Source of the DNA: Dipteris shenzhenensis
Lineage: Eukaryota; Polypodiophyta; Polypodiopsida; Gleicheniales
DNA: 64,000 nt
Direction: 5' to 3' (one strand)
Assembly: GCA_047967505.1 (NCBI GenBank)
Contig: CM106538.1
This document shows, one piece after another, positions 47,590 to 58,306 of the stretch. The notes beneath the pieces were generated by a model. It was given only the letters and a program-made list of their open reading frames with translations, was not told the DNA's origin and made no database searches. The position numbers and the translations under genes are program-made. Every line of letters starts with the position of its first letter. The stretch's first letter is position 1.

Positions 47590-50500
47590 TAGGCATAGGC
47601 ATAGGCAAGAAGAAAGAAGAGGGAAAGGAAAGAGGGAAAGAAGAGGGAAAGATAAGAGGGAAAGAAGATGTAAAGGAAAGAAAAGAATGAGAACGAGGAA
47701 ATAGAGAATGAGAGAAAGGGAAAGAGATGAGGGAAAATAGAGAATGAGAGAAGGGGGAAATGAGAGAAGGGGGAAATAGAGTGGGAAATAGAGAATGAGC
47801 TTATGCAGAAATAGAGAATGAGCTTATGCTTCTCTCATTCTCTATTTGCGCATAAGCTCACGCATGTGCATGAGCTTATGCGGAAACTTAAGCATAAGCT
47901 CATGCACATGCATGAGCATAAGCATGAGAAGGATGAGTTTCCGCATGCTTATGCTCATGCGGAAAAAGAGAAGGAGCTTATGCAGAAAAAGAGAAGGAGA
48001 GAAGCATCTCTCATTCTCTATTTCCACATAAGCTCCTTCTCTTTTTCCGCATGAGCTTATGCTTATGCTCATGGGTGAGCATGAGCTTATGCTCATGTTT
48101 CCGCATATGCGAAAATAGAGGAGGAGAGAAGCATAAGCTTCTCTCATTCTCTATTTCCGCATATGCTCACGCAAAAGAGAAAGAGAAAGAGCTTATGCGG
48201 AAAGAGAGAAAGAGCTTATGCGGAAAAAGAGAATGAGATCCGCATATGCTTCTCTCATTCTCTATTTCCGCATAAGCTCCTGCGGAAACTTCCGCATAAG
48301 CTCATGCTCATGAATAAGCATAAGCTCATGCTTATGCTCATGCGGAAATAGAGAAGGAGCTTATGCGGAATGAGAGAAGGAGCTTATGCGGAATAAGAGA
48401 AGGAGCTCATGCGGAAACTTGCGGAAACTTGCATGCGGAATAAGAGAAGGAGCTTATGCGGAAAAAGAGAATGAGAGAAGCATATGCGGATCTCATTCTC
48501 TATTTCCGCATAAGCTCTTGCGGAAACTTACGCATAAGCTCATGGACATGAATGAGCATAAGCATGAGCTTATGCTTATGCTCATGCATAAGCATAAGCA
48601 TAAGCTCATGCTCATGCTCATGCGGAAAAAGAGAAGGAGCTTATGCGGAAAGAGAGAAGGAGCACTTGCGGAAACTTGCGGATAAGCTCTTGCGGAAACT
48701 TGCGGATAGCCTATGCTTATGCTTATGCGGAAACTTGCGGAAACTCATGCTTATGCTCATGCGGAAATAGAGAAGAAGCATAAGCATGAGCATAAGCATA
48801 AGCATAAGCATAAGCATGAATGAGCATAAGCATGAGCTTATGCTTATGCTTATGCATAAGCATAAGCATAAGCTCATGCATAAGCTCATGCTTATGCTCA
48901 TGCGGAAACTTGCGAAGGAGCTTATGCGGAATGAGAGAAGGAGCTTATGCGCAAAAAGAGAAGGAGCTTATGCGGAAAAAGAGAAGGAGCACTTGCGGAA
49001 ACTTGCGCATAAGCTCTTGCGGAAACTTGCGCATAAGCTCATGACAAGCTCCTTCTCTCATTCCGCATAAGCTCCTTCTCTATTTCCGCATGAGCATAAG
49101 CATAAGCTCATGCTTATGCTCATGCGGAAATAGAGAAGGAGCTTATGCGGAATGAGAGAAGGAGCTTATGCGGAAAAAGAGAAGGAGCTCATGCGAAAAC
49201 TTGCGGAAACTTGCATGCGGAATAAGAGAAGGAGCTTATGCGGAAAAAGAGAATGAGAGAAGCATATGCTTCTCTCATTCTCTATTTCCGCATAAGCTCT
49301 TGCGGAAACTTACGCATAAGCTCATGGACATGAATGAGCATAAGCATGAGCTTATGCTTATGCTCATGCATAAGCATAAGCATAAGCTCATGCTCATGCT
49401 CATGCGGAAAAAGAGAAGGAGCTTATGCGGAAAGAGAGAAGGAGCACTTGCGGAAACTTGCGCATAAGCTCTTGCGGAAACTTGCGCATAAGCTCATGAC
49501 AAGCTCCTTCTCTCATTCCGCATAAGCTCCTTCTCTATTTCCGCATGAGCTCCTGCATGAGCTTATGCTTATGCTTATGCATAAGCATAAGCATGAGCTT
49601 ATGCTTATGCTTATGCATAAGCATAAGCATAAGCTCATGCTTATGCTCATGCGGAAATAGAGAAGGAGCTTATGCGGAATGAGAGAAGGAGCTTATGCGG
49701 AAAAAGAGAATGAGAGAAGCATATGCTTCTCTCATTCTCTATTTCCGCATAAGCTCTTGCGGAAACTTACGCATAAGCTCATGCGGAAGAATGAGCATAA
49801 GCATGAGCTTATGCTTATGCTTATGCATAAGCATAAGCATAAGCTCATGCTTATGCTCATGCGGAAAAAGAGAGGGAGCTTATGCGGAAAAAGAGAAGGA
49901 GCACTTGCGGAAACTTGCGGATAAGCTCTTGCGGAAACTTACGCATAAGCTCATGCTCATGAATGAGCATAAGCATGAGCTTATGCTTATGCTTATGCAT
50001 AAGCATAAGCTCATGCTTATGCTCATGCGGAAATAGAGAAGGAGCTTATGCGGAATGAGAGAAGGAGCTTATGCGGAAAAAGAGAATGAGAGAAGCATAT
50101 GCTTCTCTCATTCTCTATTTCCGCATAAGCTCTTGCGGAAACTTACGCATAAGCTCATGCTCATGAATGAGCATAAGCATGAGCTTATGCTTATGCTTAT
50201 GCATAAGCATAAGCATAAGCTCATGCTTATGCTCATGCGGAAATAGAGGAGGAGCTTATGCGGAAAAAGAGAAGGAGCACTTGCGGAAACTTGCGGATAA
50301 GCTCTTGCGGAAACTTACGCATAAGCTCTTGCGGATGAATGAGCATAAGCATGAGCTTATGCTTATGCTTATGCATAAGCATAAGCATAAGCTCATGCTT
50401 ATGCTCATGCGGAAATAGAGAAGGAGCTTATGCGGAATGAGAGAAGGAGCTTATGCGGAAAAAGAGAATAAGAGAAGCGTATGCTTCTCTCATTCTCTAT

Positions 50501-50800
50501 TTCCGCATAAGCTCTTGCGGAAACTTACGCATAAGCTCATGCTCATGAATGAGCATAAGCATGAGCTTATGCTTATGCTTATGCATAAGCATAAGCATGA
50601 GCTTATGCTTATGCTCATGCGGAAATAGAGGAGGAGCTTATGCGGAATGAGAGAAGCATAAGCATAAGAGAATAAGAGGGATGCGGAAATAGAGAATAAG
50701 GGGGAAAGGAAAGAGAGAAGGGAAAAGAGAGATGGGGAAAGAGAGAATAAGAGAAGAGGGAAAAAAGAGAAGGGGGAAAATGAGAAAAAGAGAAGGGGGA
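47590..50800. repeat. Palindromic satellite upstream of Transposase_24
   Basis: About 3.2 kb is built from few words: GCATAAGC/GCTTATGC, GAGAAGGAGC, GCGGAAACTTGC and CTCTCATTCTC. Many occur in both orientations, giving nested hairpins such as GAGAAGCATATGCTTCTC. A higher-order unit is marked by GAGAATGAGAGAAGC at 48,477, 49,249, 49,706, 50,082 and 50,464 (last slightly changed), so the youngest period is about 380 bp. The ends (47,590-47,820; 50,640-50,810) are GA-rich. All open frames here are repeat artefacts. Confidence 0.9.
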
Positions 50801-50810
50801 AGAGAGGGTT

Positions 50811-51543
50811 CCTACGCCCATCACTGCAGCTAGCGCTTAAGGTGCTAGCTGCAGGCAAATGCAAATAACAAAAAGCTTAAATGGAAAGAAGAGGAAGCAC
50901 TTACCTGTAAAAGTATGTCCCGCTCGGTGTAGTGGACTGGGCCCACAAAAGAGAGACTATGTCCCGCTCGGTGTAGTGGACTGGCCCTACAAAAGAGAGA
51001 AAACAACCCATTTTTTCAAATAAGATGTTAGTGGAAAGAGGAGATCACAAAAGCAACTTCTTGAAAGGAGACAAGGAAAGAGAAGATTGAGGAGACAAGG
51101 AAAGGAGGAGATTGAGGAGAAGAGAAGGAAGAGAAGGAAGAGAAATACAGAAAGAAGAGGTGAGTTTCTTTCTTTCTTTCTTGAAATTTCGTTTTTTGTT
51201 TGAATCCTTTCTAATCAAGCATGAAAACTAGTTTAAAACTTTAGCAATACAAGTAGAAACACTCACAAAACCAAAGCTAACAAACAAACAACCTACATTG
51301 TTGAAAAAAACTCACCTTTTGAAGAACTTTCTTTCTGGAAACCAAAGAGGGAAAAAGGAGAGAGAGGGTGCACAAGAGGTAGGAGGAGGGTGAGGAGTGG
51401 GAAATAGGGTAGGAGGTTGCTTGGAATAGATGGGAGGTCAGTGAAAATAGGTGGGAGGAGATTTTGGAGAGCTTAGTTTAGAGATTAGGAAAGCTTTGAG
51501 CAAAACGCCGCGGGTTTCGCCGTTTCGGGTTTTAACCCACAGC
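50811..51543. other. Inner element intergenic region between satellite and palindromes
   Basis: It holds a short inverted pair CAGCTAGCGC...GGTGCTAGCTG (50,827-50,853), a direct repeat 'gtcccgctcggtgtagtggactgg' at 50,917 and 50,961, and GA-rich sequence at 51,050-51,160. No coding region. Confidence 0.5.
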
Positions 51544-51649
51544 GTCGCTATATAGCGACGTTTTTAATTGAAAACGTCGCTATATAGCGACGCTTTCAAT
51601 TAAAAACGTCGCTATATAGCGACGGAACAGAGCGTCGCTATATAGCGAC
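51544..51649. promoter_or_regulatory. Central palindromes of inner element (4 copies), upstream of tnp2
   Basis: GTCGCTATATAGCGAC starts at 51,544, 51,576, 51,608 and 51,634, about 235-340 bp upstream of the tnp2 start codon. The same site lies beside both termini, so binding here could regulate tnp2 transcription by the same factor (inference). Confidence 0.8.
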
Positions 51650-51884
51650 GCTTACTGTTTGTTTTTTAATGAGGCCTCTTGTGACTCAAACATGCTATGC
51701 CTATAATTGTCAATATCTCCTCTTACTACATAGCCTTACTATATAGGATTTTTTTTTTCAATCCTTACTATATAGCGATGTCATTCTTTTTATATAGCCT
51801 CAAGAGAAGCTCAAATTAAACATGCTATGCTCATAATTGTGTACATCTCCTCTTCATGCTTATGTTTTGGTTTTATAAGTGTAG

Positions 51885-54800
51885 ATGGAAGGGACGAGTG
51901 GAAGCTCATCCGATGATGCGCCAACGCCCGGGAGCACGAAGTGGCTTACGGAGAGGTTATATTGTCATTGCACTCATTGCAAGCGAGAAGTACGACATCA
52001 ACGTCGTATTATCATGCGCCACTTGCGGATGTATGGGGAGGAGCCGGAACCAATACCCCCCGTTGGTGTTGCACATGTTGATGGATCATCGGTAAGTCAA
52101 AGCTATTTAAGTTCGCAATCTTATTGTATACCCGGAATTAGAAGATCTTCTATTTACACGAATGAGCTTATGACAGGATGACGAGGGTAACGAGGGTACA
52201 CATATACCTTCTCACTTTCAACAAGACTATAGTCTCCCAGATGACGACGAGGGTATGGTCGACATGATGGATTCCATTTTTAGGGGCACTACATCCCACG
52301 TACACGTGATGTCAGAGTCTGAGGTGAAAATGCGAGAGTTGCAATCAACACAATTGTACGAGGGTGCCAGGATGTCTAAACTACGTGCTTGTCTCTCAAT
52401 CTTGAATCTACAAGTACAGTATGGGTGGTCGGATACAAGTGTCTCGGCCTTAATGAGGTTAGCCCTTGCATTAATTTGATTGACTCATTATTTGGATATT
52501 GTTTGTTTTGAGAATCATCATTTGGATAGTGTCTTTGTCATAGGTTGCTCCAAAAGATGTTGCCTGCACCAAATACCATGCCCGCATCAAGAGATGAAGC
52601 GAAAAAGATGCTAACAATGGTGGGTATGGATTATGATACCATCCATGCTTACCGTAATGATTGTATTCTCTTTCGTCGTGAGCATGGAGATTTGGCTAGT
52701 TGTCCAAAGTGTGGGGAACAACGATATAGAGATGACTTGCAGGGTGAGAGGATACCGGTAAAGGTCTTAAGACACTTTCCCATCATTGCAAGAATACAAC
52801 ACATGTTTCGATGCAAATCCATAGCGGAGTTGATGACATGGCATGCATCTCATCGGTCCACTGATCACACATTGAGGATTCCCGCAGATTGTGCGGCTTG
52901 GAAGCACATAGATAATCAGTGGCCGGACTTTGCGAGAGAGCCACGCAACTTACATCTTGGGCTAGCCATGGACGGCGTGAATCCTTTCGGGTTACGCTCG
53001 ACATCTTGGTCGACATGGCCCATAGTCGTGGTGAATTACAATATCCCACCATGGCTAACAATAAAAAAGGACACCTCATGCTTGCACTACTTGTGCCAGG
53101 AAAGTACAAGGCAAGAAACATGGACGTGTACATGGCACCTTTGATAGAGGAGTTACAGATATTATGGAGAGGAGTGCAGGTCTTTGATATTTCCAGAGCT
53201 CCTAGGCATACCAATGATATTTCCGTCAGGGGTATCTTGATGTGGACCATGCATGACTACCCAGGATATGGAGAGTGCGCAGGTACGTGGTTATGTCTTT
53301 ACATGTACAATGAGGGATTATGCTTTTTTTACTCTCTTTTGCACGCATGTCTTGTACTAACATATTCATGCACGCATGCAGGGCTTGCTACAAGTGGGTA
53401 CCATGCTTGTCCTGTTTGTGGACCCGCTCTGAAATCGCTTGCACGCTACTCCAAACACATGAGGAAAAATGTTTATGAAGGTCATGCTCGATACCTTCCA
53501 CTCGACCATCTCGCACGTGGAGGTCAGCTTGATCCACCACCATCATATTTAAAAGCAAGTGATTGGATTCAAGCTTGGAGGGAGAATGGAGAGGAACCTC
53601 CTCCTGGTATGAAGAGGCTTTCGATCTTTCACGAGCTTCCTTATTGGGGTCAGTTACAAATCAATCATCTCTTGGATCCCATGCATATCTTTAAGAATGT
53701 GGGGGCTACCATTTGGGCACACTTGGTTGGTTCCAAGGACTCGAGAGGAGTGCGAGAAGACTTGCGTGCTATGAATAGGATGTCTCGTTTGTGGCCCCAA
53801 GTGCATGCTTCAGGAAAAGTTGTCCTCCCGAAAGCAACGTGGATCCTCTCTACGAGGGAGGAGGCAGCGATCAAGGCAGACATTGCCTCTTTTCAAACAC
53901 CGACAGGGTACATGCGTTGCTTGAAAGGAGCATTTTCAAAGGACAATAAGCTTAGTGGCCTCAAGTCCCATGATTGGCACAAGGTCTTACAGGTATTCTA
54001 AGTAGAATTAGTGTACCGATAATAGTGATGCATTAGCGTAATTATTATTATGTTATATTGTTGACATGATTTCATTGTTGCTTTGATAGTTCATCCTTCC
54101 AATTACAATAAAAGGGTGCTTACAAGAAGATGTTAGAAATGCTATATTCAAGATCTGTGGTATTGTGAGGTATGCTTACTATCAATTCGCATTATCTATT
54201 TTCTTCATGGACATGTGAAATAGGTGGATATCTCAAATATCTTACATATGCATGGACATGTGAAATAGGTGGATATCTCAAAAAGAGATCTCTATATCGA
54301 GCATCGAGAAGGCTAGGGTGGAATCCATCGAAGCCGTATGCTTGCTTGAGAAGCACTTTCCCTCAAGCATTATGACAACTCAAGTCCACTTGCTTGTGCA
54401 CATAGTTGATGAGGTGGCTATAGCAGGTACCGTTCATAATCGATGGATGTTTTTTCTCGAGCGGTTTATGAAAACTTTAAAGGGGTTTGTAAGACAAAGA
54501 GCAAGACCAGAAGCAAGCATGGCAGAGGGATGGCTTGTGCAAGAGTCATTAGTATATATCACAGAGTTTCTTGCATCCACGGATCCTGATATGCCGCAAG
54601 CTTGGCACAACAAGGATGATGATCGCATCATTGGCGAGGTCCCCCAAGGAAAAGGGATTGAAAGAAAGATGAGCGAAGAGCAAATGGAGAAATTCAATAA
54701 GTTTTGTATCCTCAATAGCCCTGAGATGCAAAAGTGGATTGAGAGATATGAAGTGGCCAAAGCAGAAAGAATAAATGCAAGGACGAGATTCAGAGTAATG

Positions 54801-55959
54801 TACAGGCGATCACAACCATATCCACGAGATCTGGCTCTTCTCCCTACTCACATGTCACTTGATTGGCTACAACTAGCTATACGTAAAGCCGAACGTGATG
54901 GAGAGACAATAAACGAGCGCGAGCGGGAGTTATCATCTGGATGTATGGTGCATGTAAGTTTCTTATCTCTTGATGTAATTAAGTAATTATTTGTGGCAAT
55001 ATATGCTATAAAATAGGTGCATCTTCATTGTTTTAATGATGCTCTTTTACAGTACAAAAAGTACAGTGCATTATGGTCATATGGACGACATTTTCGCATA
55101 GAACGCATCGATTCAAAGAGAGTCACGTATGATTGTGGAGTCATGGCTAACTTCACACAAGATAGCCGAGCAAGTGCTTCGGATACCAATCTTCTCTCCT
55201 CACAGTTGGATTATTGTGGAACCATACGTGGAACCATACGCGACATCTATGAAATTGATTTCAGACGATTTACTATTTTCATTCTTGATGTAAAATAGTT
55301 TAGAACTACTTACAACGGTCCCCATGCAACTGTGAGAAAAGATGGTAGCGGTCTCTTTGCAATAGACTCCACCAAACATTGGACCGATGAAAGTGATACT
55401 TTTGTTCTTCCCGAGCACTGTGAGCAGGTGCATACTAATGATTTAATTAGTCGAAGCTTTCGTTTTTTAAGTCCATTGATATATATATAATTGACGACAT
55501 TTGGCACGTGATTTTTCATCTTCAATATAGGTGGTTTTTCATCCGGATCGTTCTGATCCAAGATGGTGGTACGTGATCCAAGTTGCACCACGAAGTAAGC
55601 AGATTTTTGAAGATCGAGATGTGGATATGGAGATGCCACTACCAAATCCGGATCCAATTGATGAATCTAGCGAAGAAGATGTAGATCACCATATGAGGCA
55701 AGAGGAAGATGCGCATAATGACATCGCACGGGAGGAGGATGGAGATCACGATATTGACGAGGAAGACAACAATCGTCAAGATCAATCACCACACTTAAGC
55801 TTAATTGAAGAAGATGATCAAATACTTTTAGGTGAACGTACGATGCTAGAGTACGATGATGATATAGGAGATCAACTCGGTATAGAGTTGGAGATAGACT
55901 TGCTTGGCGCCTTAGACTTGGCTCAAGATGAAACAGTTGATGTAAATGCTCTTATTTAA
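51885..55959 (+). pseudogene. Inner element tnp2 transposase gene, nearly intact
   Basis: Eight exons: 51,885-52,091; 52,177-52,457; 52,544-53,282; 53,382-53,992; 54,090-54,169; 54,269-54,953; 55,017-55,427; 55,531-55,959. They sum to 3,443 nt, one short of a multiple of three. Domains in order: CxCxxC motif (CHCTHCKREVRHQRR), Tnp2 core with aspartates in GLAMDGVNPFG (52,971) and HLLDPMHIFKN (53,675), CPVCGPAL, DUF4218 (SIEAVCLLEKHF), DUF4216 (YDCGVM...DYCGTI), and an acidic tail. Lesions: one base missing in an A-run near 53,063-53,069 (LTIKK then frame change; the outer copy reads AIKKGHVM), and TAG at 55,296-55,298 where the outer copy has tryptophan. Tnp2 performs cut-and-paste transposition. 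Confidence 0.88.
54206..54282 (+). repeat. 32-bp duplication across the intron 5 acceptor
   Basis: CATGGACATGTGAAATAGGT and the following 12 bases occur at 54,206-54,237 and 54,251-54,282, so there are two possible AG acceptors (54,223 and 54,268). The second keeps the frame AGG TGG ATA TCT of the adjoining exon. Confidence 0.8.
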
Positions 55960-56159
55960 TTTGATTTTTCTCATCTCCAACTTGGACATGAATATATGAG
56001 CTTCAAAGGCTTGATGTACATGCTCTCATTTTTTATTTCTCTATGAGCTCAAACATGTATGAAAATTTAAAAAATTTTGTCATTGGAAGAAAATAAATTT
56101 TAAGGCTAAAAAAAAAAAAAAAACCTCTCTGTAAAACGTCGCTATAATATAGTCTCAGT

Positions 56160-56252
56160 GTCGCTATATAGCGACCTTTCAAAGTCGCTATATAGCGACC
56201 ATTACTAACGTCGCTATATAGCGACGCTTATTAAAAGTCGCTATATAGCGAC
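56160..56252. repeat. Right subterminal palindromes of inner element (4 copies)
   Basis: GTCGCTATATAGCGAC starts at 56,160, 56,184, 56,210 and 56,237, with one degenerate copy at 56,138. They lie about 100-190 bp inside the right terminus, mirroring the left cluster. Confidence 0.95.
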
Positions 56253-56348
56253 GATTTACGACACCCGATTTTTATACCGACGATTAACGCTAAGCGGGCG
56301 CTAATCGTCGGTACGTAAACGTCGCAATAGGATGCGTGTGTAGTAGTG

Positions 56349-56351
56349 TCA
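56349..56351. other. Target-site duplication TCA, right side of inner element
   Basis: Directly follows GTAGTAGTG. It matches TCA at 45,413-45,415. Confidence 0.9.
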
Positions 56352-57997
56352 TCCCAGCGGAGTCCGCATAGCCATCTTATGCCCCGTCTTATGCCCCTTC
56401 CCCTGTACCGTCTTATGCCCCTTCCCCCATGCCGTCTTATGTCCCTTCTGCCATCCCATCTTATGCCCCTTCCCCCATGCCGTCAGGAGGTCCTTCTGTC
56501 TCGGCGAGCCGTCGACGTACTCCCCAGCTGTCGAGACTCGGTTCTCCAGCTACGAGTGGTCAGCGTAGTCCCGTGCAGTCCCCAGCTAGGAGTGGCCAGC
56601 GTAGGAGCTCGACACGACAGGGTAGCAGGCGTAGTAGTAGGGAGAGCGGTGGCGGATGCATGGCACAGTGCTTTGGGCCATGTGGCGGTGAGGAGGAGGA
56701 TGATTCGGATGATTTAGACGTGCCTCTGGGTGATGGTATGATTTATTATGACATCACTCAGACAGGAGGCATCTTGATGGATGCGCAGGGGAAGGACATC
56801 ATGGCCTTCATGCGCTCTGTAATTGCTAACAATTACAGAGATTGCTTTATCCACTATAAAGACCACCCAAAGAGGTTGGCTGATGAGACCCTCGCTACTG
56901 TTCGCTCTAGGTATCCTAACCCCCCCAATCGCCAGTTCACAGATAAATGGGGGAAGTCAAAGATTGTTACGATACTTAGCAATAGAAGATCTTCCCTTAA
57001 GAGGCAGGCACTAGCAGAGCTTGCCAGACTTGAGGCAGGTCAACCTCCAAGGGGCCCGCCCCACACCGCTCACAAGCGTGAGTGGAAGAAGGCAATGAAG
57101 TCAGCGAGGGAGGAGCCCAGTCTGCAGCACGTGGAGGCACGGAGGATCCAGATGGAGGAATATGGGAGCGTGCATTTTGGAGCAGGGGGTGTTGAATCAT
57201 GGGAGGCCCAATTTGTAAGTATCGATCTCAAATTATATTGCTTATGTAGTTTATTAGGAGGTTGGTTGTTTCTTTATACTAATCCCTCCACAAAGTGTAT
57301 CGCGGTCATGCAGCTTGAGATCGTGGGCAGATACCCTACTCCAGTGGAGACAGCCTACCACCACCACCATCGCAGAGGAGATACATGGAGGCACTTCTAT
57401 GATGACGAGTTGATTACTGAGGAGCAGTATACCCGAGCTACTGGACAGGCCCCCCAGGTATTTGAAAGTAATTAAATAATGCCAAAATTATAAGTAAAGA
57501 TTTGATTTTTCATACATTGATATATGTTGTCCCTTGTTTACAGGCCCATGCACAAGACGATGAGGAAGAGGAGGAAGGAGGCACAGAAGGGAGCGCAGAA
57601 GGGAGCATGGAAGGGAGCGAGGACCTAGAGAACATAGATTAGTCGTATAAGTAATGCTAGCTACTCTTTTTTGTACTTAAAGCCACTGGATTGGCTTCGT
57701 GCCTCTTGTATATAGATTCCTCTTATTTTTTGTACTTGAAGCCACATGACATGGCTTAGCTTCCTTATTTTTTGTACTTGAAGCCACATGACGTGGCTTA
57801 GCTTCGTGCTATATATATATACAAGCACTTTTTTGAGCTTTCAATTTTATTGCGATTTGGAGTTGTAATATTTTATTTGGAATTGTAATTAAAATGCGGT
57901 TGGCTGTAAGAATTGAATTACAGAATGTGGATATGGGATTCTTGTAACTATATAGCATACACAACATACACACTATTCTGTAAAATTTATTTTAAAA

Positions 57998-58258
57998 AAA
58001 AGGCGCGTCTATCAGTGCGTTTAAAAATGCGTTTATATTCGCGTCTGTCTGTTCGTTTTGGTCTATACACGCGTCTATAAAAGCGTTCATAAGCGCGTCT
58101 ATCTATGCATCTTTGTGCACATCTATACACGCGTAAGTATGATATATAGACGCGCAATTAGATGCGGGTCTCCAGACGCACAAATAGACGCGCAAATAGA
58201 CGCGCCCGTAAGTTTTTATTTTAGTTCATGAAATGCATCTGTGCGTGCGTCTATGGGT
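57998..58258. repeat. Right subterminal GCGTCTA repeats of outer element
   Basis: GCGCGTCTAT, ACGCGTCTAT and complements (AGACGCGC) recur up to the right terminus. They mirror 41,262-41,550, including the shared GGGCGCGTCTAT word in opposite orientation. Confidence 0.85.
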
Positions 58259-58274
58259 GCTTTGTCTTGTTGTG

Positions 58275-58277
58275 TGA
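58275..58277. other. Target-site duplication TGA, right side of outer element
   Basis: Directly follows the terminus CTTGTTGTG. It matches TGA at 41,241-41,243. Confidence 0.8.
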
Positions 58278-58306
58278 ATTCTTCTTCGCTGGATCCTCAC
58301 GACCAC

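Larger units (their letters stand above)
45416..56348. mobile_element. Inner CACTA (En/Spm) transposon, near full length
   Basis: Left end CACTACAAGGCATAGG; right end (complement) CACTACTACACACGCATC; 10,933 bp flanked by TCA. The termini match at about 17 of 29 positions, including CACTAC and a shared CGACG. Contents: a Transposase_24 gene on the minus strand (47,530-45,955), a 3-kb palindromic satellite, a palindrome cluster, and an eight-exon tnp2 gene on the plus strand (51,885-55,959). A 16-bp palindrome occurs in clusters at left, centre and right. It sits inside the equivalent gene of a related element. Only two small lesions were found in its genes. Confidence 0.92.
45235..57642 (+). 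pseudogene. Outer element Transposase_24 gene, split by the inner CACTA element
   Basis: ATG at 45,235 (MWGGSASSSPDLRESIWK). Coding runs to 45,415, is interrupted by 45,416-56,351, and resumes at 56,352 in the correct phase. Exon 1 then runs to 57,214, exon 2 is 57,314-57,457 and exon 3 is 57,544-57,642, with GT-AG introns. The coding sum is 1,287 nt, or 428 codons plus stop. Conserved blocks are SRYPNPPNRQF, REWKKAMKSAREEPS and YGSVHFGAGGVESWEA, matching the plant Ptta/En/Spm Transposase_24 family and the inner copy. The tail is acidic. Apart from the insertion there is one in-frame TAG at 56,369-56,371. Confidence 0.85.
41244..58274. mobile_element. Outer CACTA-like transposon with CACAACAA termini
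   Basis: The left end CACAACAACACAAAGCA and the right end (complement) CACAACAAGACAAAGCA extend to ATAGACG, matching at 23 of 27 positions and flanked by TGA on both sides. Total span is 17,031 bp; without the inner element and its duplicated TCA it is 6,095 bp. It carries a minus-strand tnp2 gene with an internal deletion and a plus-strand Transposase_24 gene, transcribed apart from a central region. GCGTCTA-type repeats lie at both ends and in the centre. Tnp2 and Transposase_24 place it in the CACTA superfamily although its ends are not CACTA. Confidence 0.85.

Noticed and set aside
47818-50864. Many overlapping open frames rich in Met, Ser, Cys, His, Lys and Leu
   Set aside because: They are translations of the GCATAAGC/GAGAAGGAGC satellite in several frames; the 'protein' pattern follows the DNA repeat and has no start or splice logic.
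53283-53381. Extra 33 residues read through in the tnp2 frame
   Set aside because: The stretch has GT...AG borders, is Cys/Leu/Tyr-rich and interrupts a conserved Tnp2 block (GYGECAG to GLATSGYHACPVCG). It is an intron whose length happens to be a multiple of three.
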